Of a stretch of DNA of 64,000 bases, positions 44,247 to 54,200 are shown piece by piece (positions within the stretch are counted from its first letter, which is position 1; the number at the start of each line of letters is the position of its first letter). The position numbers and the translations under genes are program-made. This DNA comes from Pollutimonas sp963712655 (GTDB lineage Bacteria; Pseudomonadota; Gammaproteobacteria; Burkholderiales; Burkholderiaceae_B), in NCBI GenBank assembly GCA_963712655.1, contig CAVQIT010000001.1:269268-333267 (forward strand), read 5' to 3'. The notes below the pieces were generated by a model. It made no database searches. It saw only the letters and a list, made by a program, of their open reading frames with translations, and was not told where the DNA came from.

Positions 44247-47141
44247 ATGGCTTCTCTTTCCAACCGTTTGCTTGCCAACAAGCGCTTTGAATTTACCTCC
44301 AGCGCTTTCGACGACGACAAGTTCGCGGTGGTCGATATGGAGGGGGTTGAGTCCATTTCGCAGGTGTTCCGCTTCACCCTGACGCTGGTCACCGACGATG
44401 CCTCGATCGACTTCGACAAGATGCTGCAGAATCCCGCCACCTTTCTTATCCGCGCGCCGGACGGCAATGGGACGACACCTTATCATGGCGTGCTGGCCAG
44501 CCTGGATCAACTGCATCGCGCCGATGGCTATGTGTTCTACAGGGCGGTGCTGGTACCGCGCTTGTGGCATCTGTCCTTGTACCGGATTTCAGAAGTCTAT
44601 CTGAACGAACAGGCGATTCCGGACATTATTGAAAGCGTGCTCAAGGGCAGCCGCCTGTCCACCGCCGATTTCGAATTGAAGCTGACGGGCCAGTACCGGG
44701 CGCGCAGTTTTGTCTGCCAGTACCAGGAGTCGCACCTTGATTTCCTGGCGCGCTGGATGGAAAAAGAGGGGATGTACTATTACTTCGACCATAGCGGTAC
44801 GAGCGAAAAACTGATTATTGCCGATAATCGGATGATGCATGCGGCCGATGCGCTCCAGGTCAATTACCGGCCGGCCGACGAGCTCGATACCGGACTGGCG
44901 CCGGATGCCGTGCAGGATTTCGTATGCCGCCAGCAGCCGCTGCCGCGCCAGGTGGTGCTGCAGGATTTCAATCACCGCAAGGCCTCGGTGACGCTCAAGG
45001 CCAGCGAGATCGTATCCGAATCGGGTTTCGGCGACGTAATGATCTACGGCGAGAATTTCCGCGATGAACAGGAAGGCAAGCGTTATGCCAAGTTGCGCGC
45101 CGAGGAAATCATTTGCGGCGGCAAGGTGTTCTCGGGCGCGGCGAGCGCGGTCGGACTGCGCAGCGGCTATTTCATTGAATTGGCTCATCATTACCGCGAT
45201 GATTTCAACGGCCAATACCTGGTGACCGAGGTGCAGCACAGCGGCTCGCAGGCCGGCGCTTTGCTGGAGGGCATACGCAGTCCGTTCGGCGCGGGCAGCC
45301 CTACTGGCGAAACCAACTATCGCACTAGTTTCCGGGCGATTCCGGCGGCGGTGCAGTTCCGCGCCGAGCGCGTCACGGCCAAGCCGCGGGTGGCGGGCAC
45401 GATGAACGCCACTATCGACAGCGAAGGCAGCGGCGACTATGCCGAACTGGATGCCTATGGCCAATACAAGGTGCAATTGCCGTTTGATCGCACCGAGAAG
45501 AACGCCAACAAAGGCTCGGCGCGGGTGCGCATGGCAACGCCCTACGCGGGCAGCAACCACGGCATGCATTTTCCGCTGCACAAGAACGCTGAAGTATTGC
45601 TGTCGTTCATCGACGGCGATCCGGATCAGCCGGTGATAGTCGGGGCGGTGCCGAACTCCGAGAATATCAGCATCGTCAATCAGAATAATCCGGCCGAGAA
45701 CAAGATCAGCACGGCGGGCGGCAATCAGCTACACATGAGCGATACCAAGGGCAAGGAAGTGATCTGGCTCAATTCGCCGTTCCACAGCAGCAGCATAGGT
45801 ATCGGCTCGGTGGATCCCAAGGGCGGCGGCAGCGTGTTCGCCGCGACCATGGGAAGCAATGATTCCGTGACACTCGGCAATGTGAACAGCATGTCCTTCG
45901 GCTCGGCGAACACCTTGTCGGTGGGTACGGCAACCGGCCTGGACTTGTCGTTCGCGAACAAGGTGTCGATGGGCGCATCGATCTCGGTGTCGATGGCCAA
46001 CGCGGTGGCATGGAATATGAATCTCAATCCGCTGGCTACGGTAGCGACACCGTACAGCTTGACGATCGACGATAGCAACAGCGTGGCATTCAATGACACG
46101 CAAAACGAGCAGATAGCGTTGGAGAGCTATTCCATTTCCGCCGGGCACGCGACTTTCGATCCGAATGTGCTGAGTGTCAAGGCCACGCAGAAAATCATAA
46201 AGGCCGTGATTGCCGCCTATACCACGTTGAACCTTGCGGCTTCCACGGCGTTCAGTCTGTACGTCAATGGACGGCTGGGAGGGGATGTAAATGACAGCGA
46301 AGTTGTCAAGAAAAGAATAGACGCCCAGAGTAAACGAAATGCCGCGAAAGACGACGAGATCGATGAGGTCAATGCCAAATATGCCGGAAAAAATAGCCCG
46401 AGCGACGAGAAAGCACAGAGAGAGGAACTGGCGGCCATTGAAAAAAAATACGCCCAGTTGGACTTCGAGGCTACTCTGGTCAAGAACAACTCCGAGTTCG
46501 TCGGCGGCTGGCCGGGCGTGATCACCAAGATGGGAGTCGATGCCGTCCTCAATGGGGCGGCCCTGCTGGCTATCCAGGGCTATGCCCGCACCCTGGCCAC
46601 CAAGCTCAAGGCATTGCAAACCGAGTTGATAAGCAAGATGACGCTGGATAAAACCGGTATCAAGCTGAATGTCGATTTCCCTATAGCGCCCCTGGGCACG
46701 GGCGGCGGCAACGCGGTGCTGCTGGATGCTAAAGGTATACGGTTGAACGCGGTACACGGGCCAGCCATGGAGGCGAAATTGAGCTTGAAGGGTGATACAG
46801 GCGTTGTATTGTCCTCGGCCACCAACAATAAATTCACCGCCAGCCAGACGGCGGTCAGCATGGGTTTCGGCAAGCAGATCGTCACGACAACGGCGACTGA
46901 AACCAGCATGGGTTTCGCATCGGGACAGGCGGCGGTAAAGCTGGACGCGGTGGGGGCGAAGATGTCGGCGGGAAGCAACAGCAGCGTGGTGCTTACCAAG
47001 GCCAGCCTGAAACTGAGCGCCGTGAACAATGCCATCAGCATGGAAGCGGGCCGGTTGAAAATCCAGGCCCAGGGCGGAAGCTCGGCGGAACTTACGCCGG
47101 TGGGCTTCAGCGCCACGGGACAGTTGATCAAGCTGGGCTGA
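44247..47141 (+). CDS. vgrG2: T6SS spike protein VgrG with long C-terminal extension
   Basis: A 964-residue VgrG. Residues 1-595 match the first VgrG closely (FVCQYQESHLDFLARWMEKE, LPFDRTEKNANKGSARVRMA, LHKNAEVLLSFIDGDPDQPV). The extension from 596 has a helical part with a charged coiled coil (about 690-745: KKRIDAQSKRNAAKDDEIDE) and EFVGGWPGVITKMGVDAVLN, then a repetitive beta-rich part to the end (SLKLSAVNNAISMEAGRLKI). I recognise no catalytic motif, so it may be a docking or spike-lengthening region rather than a toxin. It ends the cassette. Confidence 0.94.
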   Translation: MASLSNRLLANKRFEFTSSAFDDDKFAVVDMEGVESISQVFRFTLTLVTDDASIDFDKMLQNPATFLIRAPDGNGTTPYHGVLASLDQLHRADGYVFYRAVLVPRLWHLSLYRISEVYLNEQAIPDIIESVLKGSRLSTADFELKLTGQYRARSFVCQYQESHLDFLARWMEKEGMYYYFDHSGTSEKLIIADNRMMHAADALQVNYRPADELDTGLAPDAVQDFVCRQQPLPRQVVLQDFNHRKASVTLKASEIVSESGFGDVMIYGENFRDEQEGKRYAKLRAEEIICGGKVFSGAASAVGLRSGYFIELAHHYRDDFNGQYLVTEVQHSGSQAGALLEGIRSPFGAGSPTGETNYRTSFRAIPAAVQFRAERVTAKPRVAGTMNATIDSEGSGDYAELDAYGQYKVQLPFDRTEKNANKGSARVRMATPYAGSNHGMHFPLHKNAEVLLSFIDGDPDQPVIVGAVPNSENISIVNQNNPAENKISTAGGNQLHMSDTKGKEVIWLNSPFHSSSIGIGSVDPKGGGSVFAATMGSNDSVTLGNVNSMSFGSANTLSVGTATGLDLSFANKVSMGASISVSMANAVAWNMNLNPLATVATPYSLTIDDSNSVAFNDTQNEQIALESYSISAGHATFDPNVLSVKATQKIIKAVIAAYTTLNLAASTAFSLYVNGRLGGDVNDSEVVKKRIDAQSKRNAAKDDEIDEVNAKYAGKNSPSDEKAQREELAAIEKKYAQLDFEATLVKNNSEFVGGWPGVITKMGVDAVLNGAALLAIQGYARTLATKLKALQTELISKMTLDKTGIKLNVDFPIAPLGTGGGNAVLLDAKGIRLNAVHGPAMEAKLSLKGDTGVVLSSATNNKFTASQTAVSMGFGKQIVTTTATETSMGFASGQAAVKLDAVGAKMSAGSNSSVVLTKASLKLSAVNNAISMEAGRLKIQAQGGSSAELTPVGFSATGQLIKLG

Positions 47142-47192
47142 CGCCTTCGAGACGATCTGGTGAACGATATTTACGCGGCTTGGGGGGCGGTC

Positions 47193-47975
47193 TTATTGCC
47201 GCATCCGGCCCGGCCCCACCGCCTTGCCGGTACTGTCCACCAGCACTTCGTCGCCGGGATCGTAGGGCAGGTCGACGTTGTAATCCGTGTCGTTGTAGCG
47301 ATAGCCGACGCGGTATTGCTGCGATTCTTGGCGCGCCGTCTGGATGGCCGGCGCGCACGTGCGTTCGCGCATGAAGTTTTCAAGTTCGATGTCGCCGTCG
47401 GCATCCATGACCGGGGCGGTGGGTTCGGTGGGAGGGAAAATGATGTCCCACAGCATTTGTCCCACCATTGCGCCGGCCATCGCACCCCCTATCGTCTTGG
47501 CGCGACCGTGCTTGCCGAGCTTGCCGAGTTGGCGGAGCCTGTCGGCGACGCCGCCACCCGCCATAGCGCCGGCCACGCCTCCCGGACCGACAACATAGCC
47601 GGCCAGGCCGCTTCCGATAAAGGCCGGCACCAGCCAGCGTTTGACGATTTCGGCGGAGGCGGCCTGTTTCAGCACGATGGCGCCGGCCGCGCCGCCCACG
47701 ACGATGCCGAGTATCGACATGATGTTGCGCGAGAGCCACGGCCGTGCCTGTTCTTCCCGCTTCAGCACCTCGTATTGCGTCACCAGAACCGGCCAGCAAC
47801 GCTCTTTCACGCTGCTTTCCTGGCTGGCGCTGGCATAGACATACAGCACCGGCACGGCGGTGGCTTCGGAGGCGGACGTTTCTTGCGCCGATACCAATGG
47901 ATGCATGCACAGCAACGCAGCGGCTGCAAGGCAATGGCGCGGGATGAGGCGGCGGATGGAGGGCAACTGGTTCAT
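47193..47975 (-). CDS. exported glycine-zipper protein beside vgrG2
   Basis: A 260-residue protein with a signal peptide (ending HPLVSA near residue 30) and a central glycine-rich, membrane-compatible region (about 85-180: GIVVGGAAGAIV, GSGLAGYVVGPGGVAG, GGAMAGAMVGQML). The C-terminus is acidic and soluble with two cysteines in the whole mature part. It is convergent to vgrG2 and opposite to the rest of the cluster. It could be an envelope protein or an immunity-type protein; no family was recognised. Confidence 0.7.
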   Translation of the reverse strand: MNQLPSIRRLIPRHCLAAAALLCMHPLVSAQETSASEATAVPVLYVYASASQESSVKERCWPVLVTQYEVLKREEQARPWLSRNIMSILGIVVGGAAGAIVLKQAASAEIVKRWLVPAFIGSGLAGYVVGPGGVAGAMAGGGVADRLRQLGKLGKHGRAKTIGGAMAGAMVGQMLWDIIFPPTEPTAPVMDADGDIELENFMRERTCAPAIQTARQESQQYRVGYRYNDTDYNVDLPYDPGDEVLVDSTGKAVGPGRMRQ

Positions 47976-48409
47976 GGTATGTTCCCTGTCGGAGCAATCC
48001 GGTTGGGCAGGGCGGCGAGGCGCGCAGAGGCGCTCCCAGCCCCGATGGATACTACCGGTAAATCAATCCTTCGTCCAGTAAGCTGACATGATGATGGTTT
48101 ACGCCTACGCGAGGAAACTGGTTTACGCCAACGCGAGGAAATCTTGGTCAGCACGTCTTTGCAATGTTCCGGCCAAGCCGCCGCTAAATGCCGCAACCGG
48201 CAGTCGGTCCTTCATGCTTTGCCCGGGCATCGGTACTGAACTTGGCGCTTGGTGTGTTCGCCATCCGGATTGCCTCTCGGATCGTCCCTGGCAACAAAAT
48301 ATAACGGAATTAATTTAAATCATTAAAAATGATCGGTAACTGGCTGATATTTGTGGGTAATTGTAAGCTATAATTCTGGAGGTTTCGGCCAATATGGCAA
48401 TCCGGCGAA
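47976..48409. other. 434-bp intergenic region before tssJ
   Basis: No convincing gene. It holds a 24-bp tandem duplication at 48096-48143 (separate entry). The last 110 bp (48295-48400) are AT-rich and probably carry the tssJ promoter, e.g. TATAAT-like TATAAT at 48369-48374 (agctataattc). Confidence 0.5.
48096..48143. repeat. two 24-bp tandem repeats
   Basis: Two adjacent copies of a 24-bp unit (GGTTTACGCC, one variable base, ACGCGAGGAAA, then two bases). They differ at two positions. No gene covers them convincingly. Confidence 0.8.
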
Positions 48410-49204
48410 ATGGAAATCGAGGACATGAGCCCAACAAGAATGAGTAGATATAAAGAGACTAGGTGCACATTGCGCGGCGTGTATGCCGCTTGGCCGGCGC
48501 GCCCAACACGGGTCCTTGCCGGCATCGCGATAGTGCTGGCGGCCACCACGCTCAGCGGATGCTCGACGACGAATTCCATGATGGGCGGCAACACTCGCAA
48601 GCAAGCGATGGCTGAAATTGCCTGGGACTTCGGCAAGGATGCGGTAATGATCGAGGTAGCCGCCGAGACAGGGCTCAACCAATATGCGGGCGAGTCGCAC
48701 ACGCTGCTGCTGGGCATTTATCAAATGGCCGATTCGGCTGCCTTCTACAAAATGATCGCCGATCCAGCCGCGATGGCCAAGAGCATGGGCAGCGGCAAGG
48801 GGGGCGACGGCTTCGTCCAGTTTTCGCGCTATGTGGTTACACCGGGCCAGCGCTCCATCCTGATTCTCGATCGTGCGCAAAACGCCAAGTTCATCGGCAT
48901 TGCGGCAGGCTATTACCACATGGCGGGCGACAGCTCGGCGCGGCTGTTCGAGGTACCGCTGACCATCTCCAGCAAGGGCATGCTCAGCACGACATACACC
49001 GCCGCGCCGGCGCCGCTGGCGGTGCGCATGACGTTCGGCGCCGATGCCATCGTCAACGCCGAGCGCCTCAACCACGACCCCAGCGAGAAGAAAATGCAGG
49101 AAGCGGTGCCGCTCGATGGCGGCGGCAAGGAAATCAAGTTGACTCCGGATAATGTCAAGGATGCGGCGCAAATGACCGACTCACTACACAAGCTCAAGGA
49201 TTAG
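48410..49204 (+). CDS. tssJ: T6SS outer-membrane lipoprotein TssJ
   Basis: Lipoprotein of 264 residues that anchors the TssJLM membrane complex to the outer membrane. The lipobox LSGC is near residue 48 after a hydrophobic stretch (VLAGIAIVLAATTL). The mature part has the transthyretin-like fold with GLNQYAGESHTLLLGIYQM and FIGIAAGYYHM typical of TssJ. The N-terminal leader before the hydrophobic core is unusually long, so the true start may be ATG 48425 or 48440. A longer C-terminus than the usual ~180 residues is also seen. Starts the tssJKLM operon. Confidence 0.9.
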   Translation: MEIEDMSPTRMSRYKETRCTLRGVYAAWPARPTRVLAGIAIVLAATTLSGCSTTNSMMGGNTRKQAMAEIAWDFGKDAVMIEVAAETGLNQYAGESHTLLLGIYQMADSAAFYKMIADPAAMAKSMGSGKGGDGFVQFSRYVVTPGQRSILILDRAQNAKFIGIAAGYYHMAGDSSARLFEVPLTISSKGMLSTTYTAAPAPLAVRMTFGADAIVNAERLNHDPSEKKMQEAVPLDGGGKEIKLTPDNVKDAAQMTDSLHKLKD

Positions 49205-49212
49205 TCGCGGCC

Positions 49213-50601
49213 ATGGACGATAACAAAGCAATCTATTGGCACCAGGGCATGTTCATGCAGCCCCAGCATTTCCAGATGGCGGATCTGCATGCGCAATTCC
49301 AGAACAAGCCTTTGCTGGAATCGGGGCTGCCGCACTTCTGGGGCGTCGGCCAGCTCGAACTGGTCGACAGCGCCATCGCCAATCGCACCCTCGAGGTCGC
49401 GCAGGCGCAACTGCTGTTCCAGGATCATAGTTATATCCAGTTTCCGGGCAATGCCGTGATTGCGCCGCGCTCGTTCGATGCGGCCTGGATCGAAGGCGAC
49501 AAGCCGCTGACGGTATACCTGGGATTGAAAAAACTGAACGGGCAGGAAAAGAATGTGACGCTGGCGGCCAACCTGGCCGAGGCCGGCGCGGCGTCCACCC
49601 GCTATGCTTCGCTCGGCACTCCGCCGGAGTCCGCCGATTTGTATTCCGACGGCCCGCCGGCGCAGGTGCGCACCCTGCATCATGTAATCAAGATTTTTTT
49701 CGAAAGCGAATTGGACAATGTCGGCGACTTCGAGCTGGTGCCGATCGCGCGGCTGGTGCTTGACGGCGACACGGTCAAGCTGGCGGACAATTTCATTCCG
49801 CCTTGCTATACGCTGGACGGTTCGGATGCGCTCATGCGCGTCATCCGCGAAATCCGCGATGAGCTGGCGGGCCGCACCCGCCAACTGCAGGAATACAAAA
49901 GTCCGCGCGAGATGCAGAAAGCCGAATTCGATGCGGGGTACATGGTGTTCCTGCTGGCCTTGCGCTCGCTCAACCGCGTCAGCCCCTATCTGTTCCATCT
50001 TACCGAAACGCGGCAGGTCCATCCCTGGGTGGCCTATGGCGCGCTGCGCCAATTGGTGGGCGAGCTCAGTTCGTTTTCTGAACGCTACAACATGCTGGGC
50101 GAAGGCGAGGATGGATCGCCGGGCATGCCGCCCTACGATCATGCCGAGCTGGGCCGATGCTTCAAGCGCGCGCATGTACTGATCAGCCAATTGCTCAACG
50201 AGATCACAGTCGGCCCCGAATTTCTCACTGTGCTTAGCTACAACGAAGGCAACTACGTCGGCGACTTGCCGCATACCTTCTTCGATCGCCGCAACCGTTT
50301 CTACCTGGTCGTGCGTACCGAGAAAGAGCCGCAGTGGGTGGTCGAGTCCATACTCCACGACGCGCGCCTGGCCGCGGTCGATGAAATCCCGAGCCTGATT
50401 GCTCATGCCTTGCCCGGCCTGGAGCTCATCCATATGCAGGCGGCGCCGCAAGGCTTGCCGCGACGGGCTTTTTCCTATTATTTCCGCATCGAGCAAATCA
50501 GCCAGCTATGGGACTCGGTGGAGCGCCAGGGCAACATCGCATTGCAATGGATGGACGCTCCCGAGGATTTCAAGGCTGACGTCGTCGTGCTAAGGAGGTA
50601 A
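49213..50601 (+). CDS. tssK: T6SS baseplate-membrane connector TssK
   Basis: A 462-residue TssK, which links baseplate to the TssJLM complex. Family features: IYWHQGMFMQPQHFQMADLH near the N-terminus, FELVPIARLV and HTFFDRRNRFYLVV. Length is typical. It starts 8 nt after tssJ and ends in the AAGGAGG site that serves tssL. Confidence 0.96.
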   Translation: MDDNKAIYWHQGMFMQPQHFQMADLHAQFQNKPLLESGLPHFWGVGQLELVDSAIANRTLEVAQAQLLFQDHSYIQFPGNAVIAPRSFDAAWIEGDKPLTVYLGLKKLNGQEKNVTLAANLAEAGAASTRYASLGTPPESADLYSDGPPAQVRTLHHVIKIFFESELDNVGDFELVPIARLVLDGDTVKLADNFIPPCYTLDGSDALMRVIREIRDELAGRTRQLQEYKSPREMQKAEFDAGYMVFLLALRSLNRVSPYLFHLTETRQVHPWVAYGALRQLVGELSSFSERYNMLGEGEDGSPGMPPYDHAELGRCFKRAHVLISQLLNEITVGPEFLTVLSYNEGNYVGDLPHTFFDRRNRFYLVVRTEKEPQWVVESILHDARLAAVDEIPSLIAHALPGLELIHMQAAPQGLPRRAFSYYFRIEQISQLWDSVERQGNIALQWMDAPEDFKADVVVLRR

Positions 50602-50608
50602 GAACGCC

Positions 50609-51295
50609 ATGAAATTGGTCGATTGTTTCATTCCCCTGCTGGCGCTGCTGCAGCAGTTCCAGCGCGCGCCGTCCGGCGATCTGCCGGGCCTGGCGCAGCA
50701 GTTCGATGCCGCCATAGGCGGCGCGCGGCAGCAGGCGCGTGACGCCGGCCATGCCGAAGCCGATATCGAAGAGGCGCTGTTTGCCGTTGCCGCCTGGGCC
50801 GACGAGGCCATTCTCGCCTCGGATTGGACTGAAGCCGCGCAGTGGCAGCGGCACTTGCTGCAGCGGCGCTATTTCAATATCAGCAATGCCGGGGTCGCGT
50901 TTTTCACGCGGCTCGATGCTTTGGGTGAACAGAGTCTTGCCGTACGCGAGGTGTACTACCTTTGCCTGGGCATGGGTTTCGCCGGACGCTACGGTTATGA
51001 CCGCAATCAAAAGGCCCTGACCGACATCAAGCGCGCCAATCTGGCATCGCTGCTCGAAGACGAAGACGGCTCGCCCGGTGAAGCGGGCAAACTGCTTTTC
51101 CCCGATGGTTACGGCACATCGCTGCCGCAGGCCGATGCGGCGCGCAAAAGCGTCAAGCACCGCAACTGGACATTTTCCTCGCTGACCCTCAACGCCCTGC
51201 TGGTTCCCCTACTGGTGTTGATCGTGTTGTACGGAATCTATCATGTCGTCATCTGGCAACTGGTGGGTTCGATTTTGCCGCAGATACGGACATGA
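50609..51295 (+). CDS. tssL: T6SS inner-membrane protein TssL (DotU type)
   Basis: A 228-residue DotU-like protein with a cytosolic hook domain (EEALFAVAAWADEAILASDW, YYLCLGMGFAGRYG) and a single C-terminal membrane helix near 195-215. It lacks the peptidoglycan-binding OmpA extension, so anchoring to the wall must come from TssM or elsewhere. The strong AAGGAGGTAAG site is upstream; the stop overlaps the tssM start (ATGA). Confidence 0.95.
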   Translation: MKLVDCFIPLLALLQQFQRAPSGDLPGLAQQFDAAIGGARQQARDAGHAEADIEEALFAVAAWADEAILASDWTEAAQWQRHLLQRRYFNISNAGVAFFTRLDALGEQSLAVREVYYLCLGMGFAGRYGYDRNQKALTDIKRANLASLLEDEDGSPGEAGKLLFPDGYGTSLPQADAARKSVKHRNWTFSSLTLNALLVPLLVLIVLYGIYHVVIWQLVGSILPQIRT

Positions 51296-54200
51296 AATTA
51301 ATCGGAAAAATCTTGCTGTGGGTTTTCGTGGTGGTATTGCTCGCGCTGCTGTGCTGGGTTGCGGCGCTATACATGGCATGGCCGCTGTGGGTTGGCGTCG
51401 CCCTGTTTTTCGCATGTTTCGGACTTTATTTCCTGGTCAAGTTCCTGCGCCGGCTGTTCATTGTCATGCGCTCGCGCAGCAGGCTGGCGCAGCAGGCTGG
51501 CGCCAGCCGCCAGAGTAACCGGCAGGGTTCGCCCGAGGCGCTATTGACCCGCAAGTGGAAGGCGGCGATCGCCACGTTGCGCGGTTCCAGTCTCAAGCGC
51601 CTGGGCAACCCGCTATATGTTCTACCCTGGTATATGGTGATCGGCAAGTCCGGCACCGGCAAGACCACGGCGTTGACGCGTGCCCGATTGTCGTCGCCGA
51701 TCCAGAAAATCAGCCAGAGCGCCCGCATCGAACAGACCGAAAACTATGATTGGTGGTATTTCGACAAGGCGGTGGTCATCGATAGCGCAGGCCGCTATGT
51801 CGATGCGCAGGATATCGACCAGGATCGCCGGGAATGGGAGCTGGGCCTGGATTTGCTGGCACGCTACCGGCCCAAGGATGGCCTGGATGGCCTGGTGCTG
51901 GCAATCGGCGCCGAACGTCTCGACGGGCTGGACAACGATGCCCTGATCGAAGAGGGCAGCGTCATACGCGCCCGCATCGAACAATTGATCCAGATGTTCG
52001 GCAAGCGTTTCCCGATTTACGTACTGGTAACCAAGTGCGATCGCCTCTATGGACTGGAAGAGTGGGTGCGGGCCTTGCCGGACCAGGCGCTGGAGCAGGC
52101 CATGGGTTACCTGTCCGAGGAAATCGAAGGCGGCCGCAGCGAAGCGCAGTTTCTTGCCAGCGCGTTCGAAAGCATAGGCTCGCGCCTGCGCAAGCTGCGT
52201 ATTGCGCTGGTCGCGCGCAGCAACGCCGTGGCGCCGGAACTGCTGTTGTTCCCGAACGAGCTCGATGTTCTCAGGCCGAAGCTCGAGCTGTTCCTGCACG
52301 CTTGCCTGGCCGATAACCCTTATCTGGAACGGCCGTTCCTGCGCGGCTTGTTTTTCAGCAGCGGCCAGCAGGAAGGCGGCGCGGTATCGAGCCTGCTTGG
52401 CAATGTACTGCCGCCTGTCTCGCCTCATCCGAATGCCGGCGCAGGCTTGTTCCTGCACGATTTCTTCGGCCGTATCCTGCCTGCCGACCGCTATAGCGCG
52501 CGTCCCGCGATGCTGGTCAATCGCTGGCGCCAGGTCACGCAGAATTTCGGCTTGGTGGCGTGGCTGCTGATCAGCGTGGCGATCGGCATCCTGATCACTC
52601 TTTCCTTTGTCTCCAACATGGAAACGCTGAATCTGGTGCGCGAACAGCGGCCGTTCGATGCGGCGCTTACCGGCAAGCTGGAGCCCGATGTGGCGGTGCT
52701 GGCCCGTACCAGCAAGTCGCTCGAGGAGATCGAGCGGCGCAACCACGGCTGGAAAACCGAATGGATGGTCGCCAGCACCAATCTGGACGATCTCGAAGAC
52801 CGTCTCAAGCAGAAGTTCGTTGCCGACTACCGCAAATACGTAGCCCCGATCAATGCGGCGAACTATCGCGAGGATTTCACACGCACTCAGGCGGCCGATC
52901 CGAACCATGAATTGCCGGGCTTGATTCGCAACCTGGTGCGTGGCATCAACCTGGCCCAGGCGCGCGTGGGCGGCGCCGGTCATGACGCCTTGGCAGACAT
53001 GCCGCAAAGGCAAAGCATCCTGCGTTATTCGCCTCAGTTCACACAGCAATTGAACCGGGTGCAGGTATCGAGCCTGGCCTGGACGCCGGCCGGCGATCCC
53101 TTGCTGACGGATTATGTCCATACCGAACAGGCGCTGCTCGATCAAGTCGCCTACGCCGATCCGAACATGGCCTGGCTGGCCGGACTGACCCCGGACGACA
53201 GCGTGAACGGGGCGGTGACGGCGGCCGATTTCTGGGGCGGCGCCCCGGCCACCGATGGCCGCGCGGCCACCATCGTACCGGCCGCGTTCACGCGTACCGG
53301 CCACGAGGCAATCGAAAGCTTCCTGGCCGAAATGCAGAAAAGCGTGGATGACGGGTCGAAATTCCTGAGATACCGCGCCGCCTTCGAGGTTTGGTATCGC
53401 GATCAACGCATTCTGGTATGGCAGAAGTTCGTTAACGATTTTGCCGACGCCGAACGCGGCTTGGTCGGCGAAGCCGACTGGCGCAATATGCTGGTCACCA
53501 TCACCAGCACGCAAAGTCCTTATTATCGCTTGATCGCGCGCCTGAACGACGAGTTCAGGGATTATGCCGCGCAGGACCTGCCCAGCTGGTTATTGCTGGC
53601 GCGCGATTTCGGCCAGTTGCATGCGCAGGTCACCCGCAGCGGCGCTACGAACAAGGCGGTCAAGGTGGTCGGCGCGATCAATTCGGTCGGCGGCAAGGCG
53701 GTCAGGGAAGTGCTGGACGGCGCCCCTGTCGTCGGCGAGCGAACTATCAGAAACAACCTGTCGGCCGTCGACTTGCTTGGCAAGTATTACGCCGAAGTCA
53801 GCACGCTGGCCACCGATGTCGTCAGAGGCCAGGGTCAGGCCTATTTGCGCGCGGTCGAGTTCCATCAGTTCGGCATCGATCCGGCGGTCAAGGCGTCGTC
53901 CGCTCACGCCGCGGCGGCCGCGCTGACGCAGCTCAAGCAAGCGATGAATCATCAAAGCGCGGCCGATGACGCCGTCTGGAAGCTGATCGGCGGCCCCTTG
54001 CATTTCACGCTCAGCTACACCGAGCAGCAGGCGTCCTGCGAATTGCAGAAAGATTGGCAGGCGAAAGTGCACTGGCCTTTGCAGACCGCGACCGACAAAA
54101 GCAGCATGATCAATCAGCTTTATGGCGACAAGGGAACCGTCTGGGCGTTCATCGATGGCGTCGCCGCGCCTTTCCTGGCGCGGGATGCGAAGCGTTTCCG

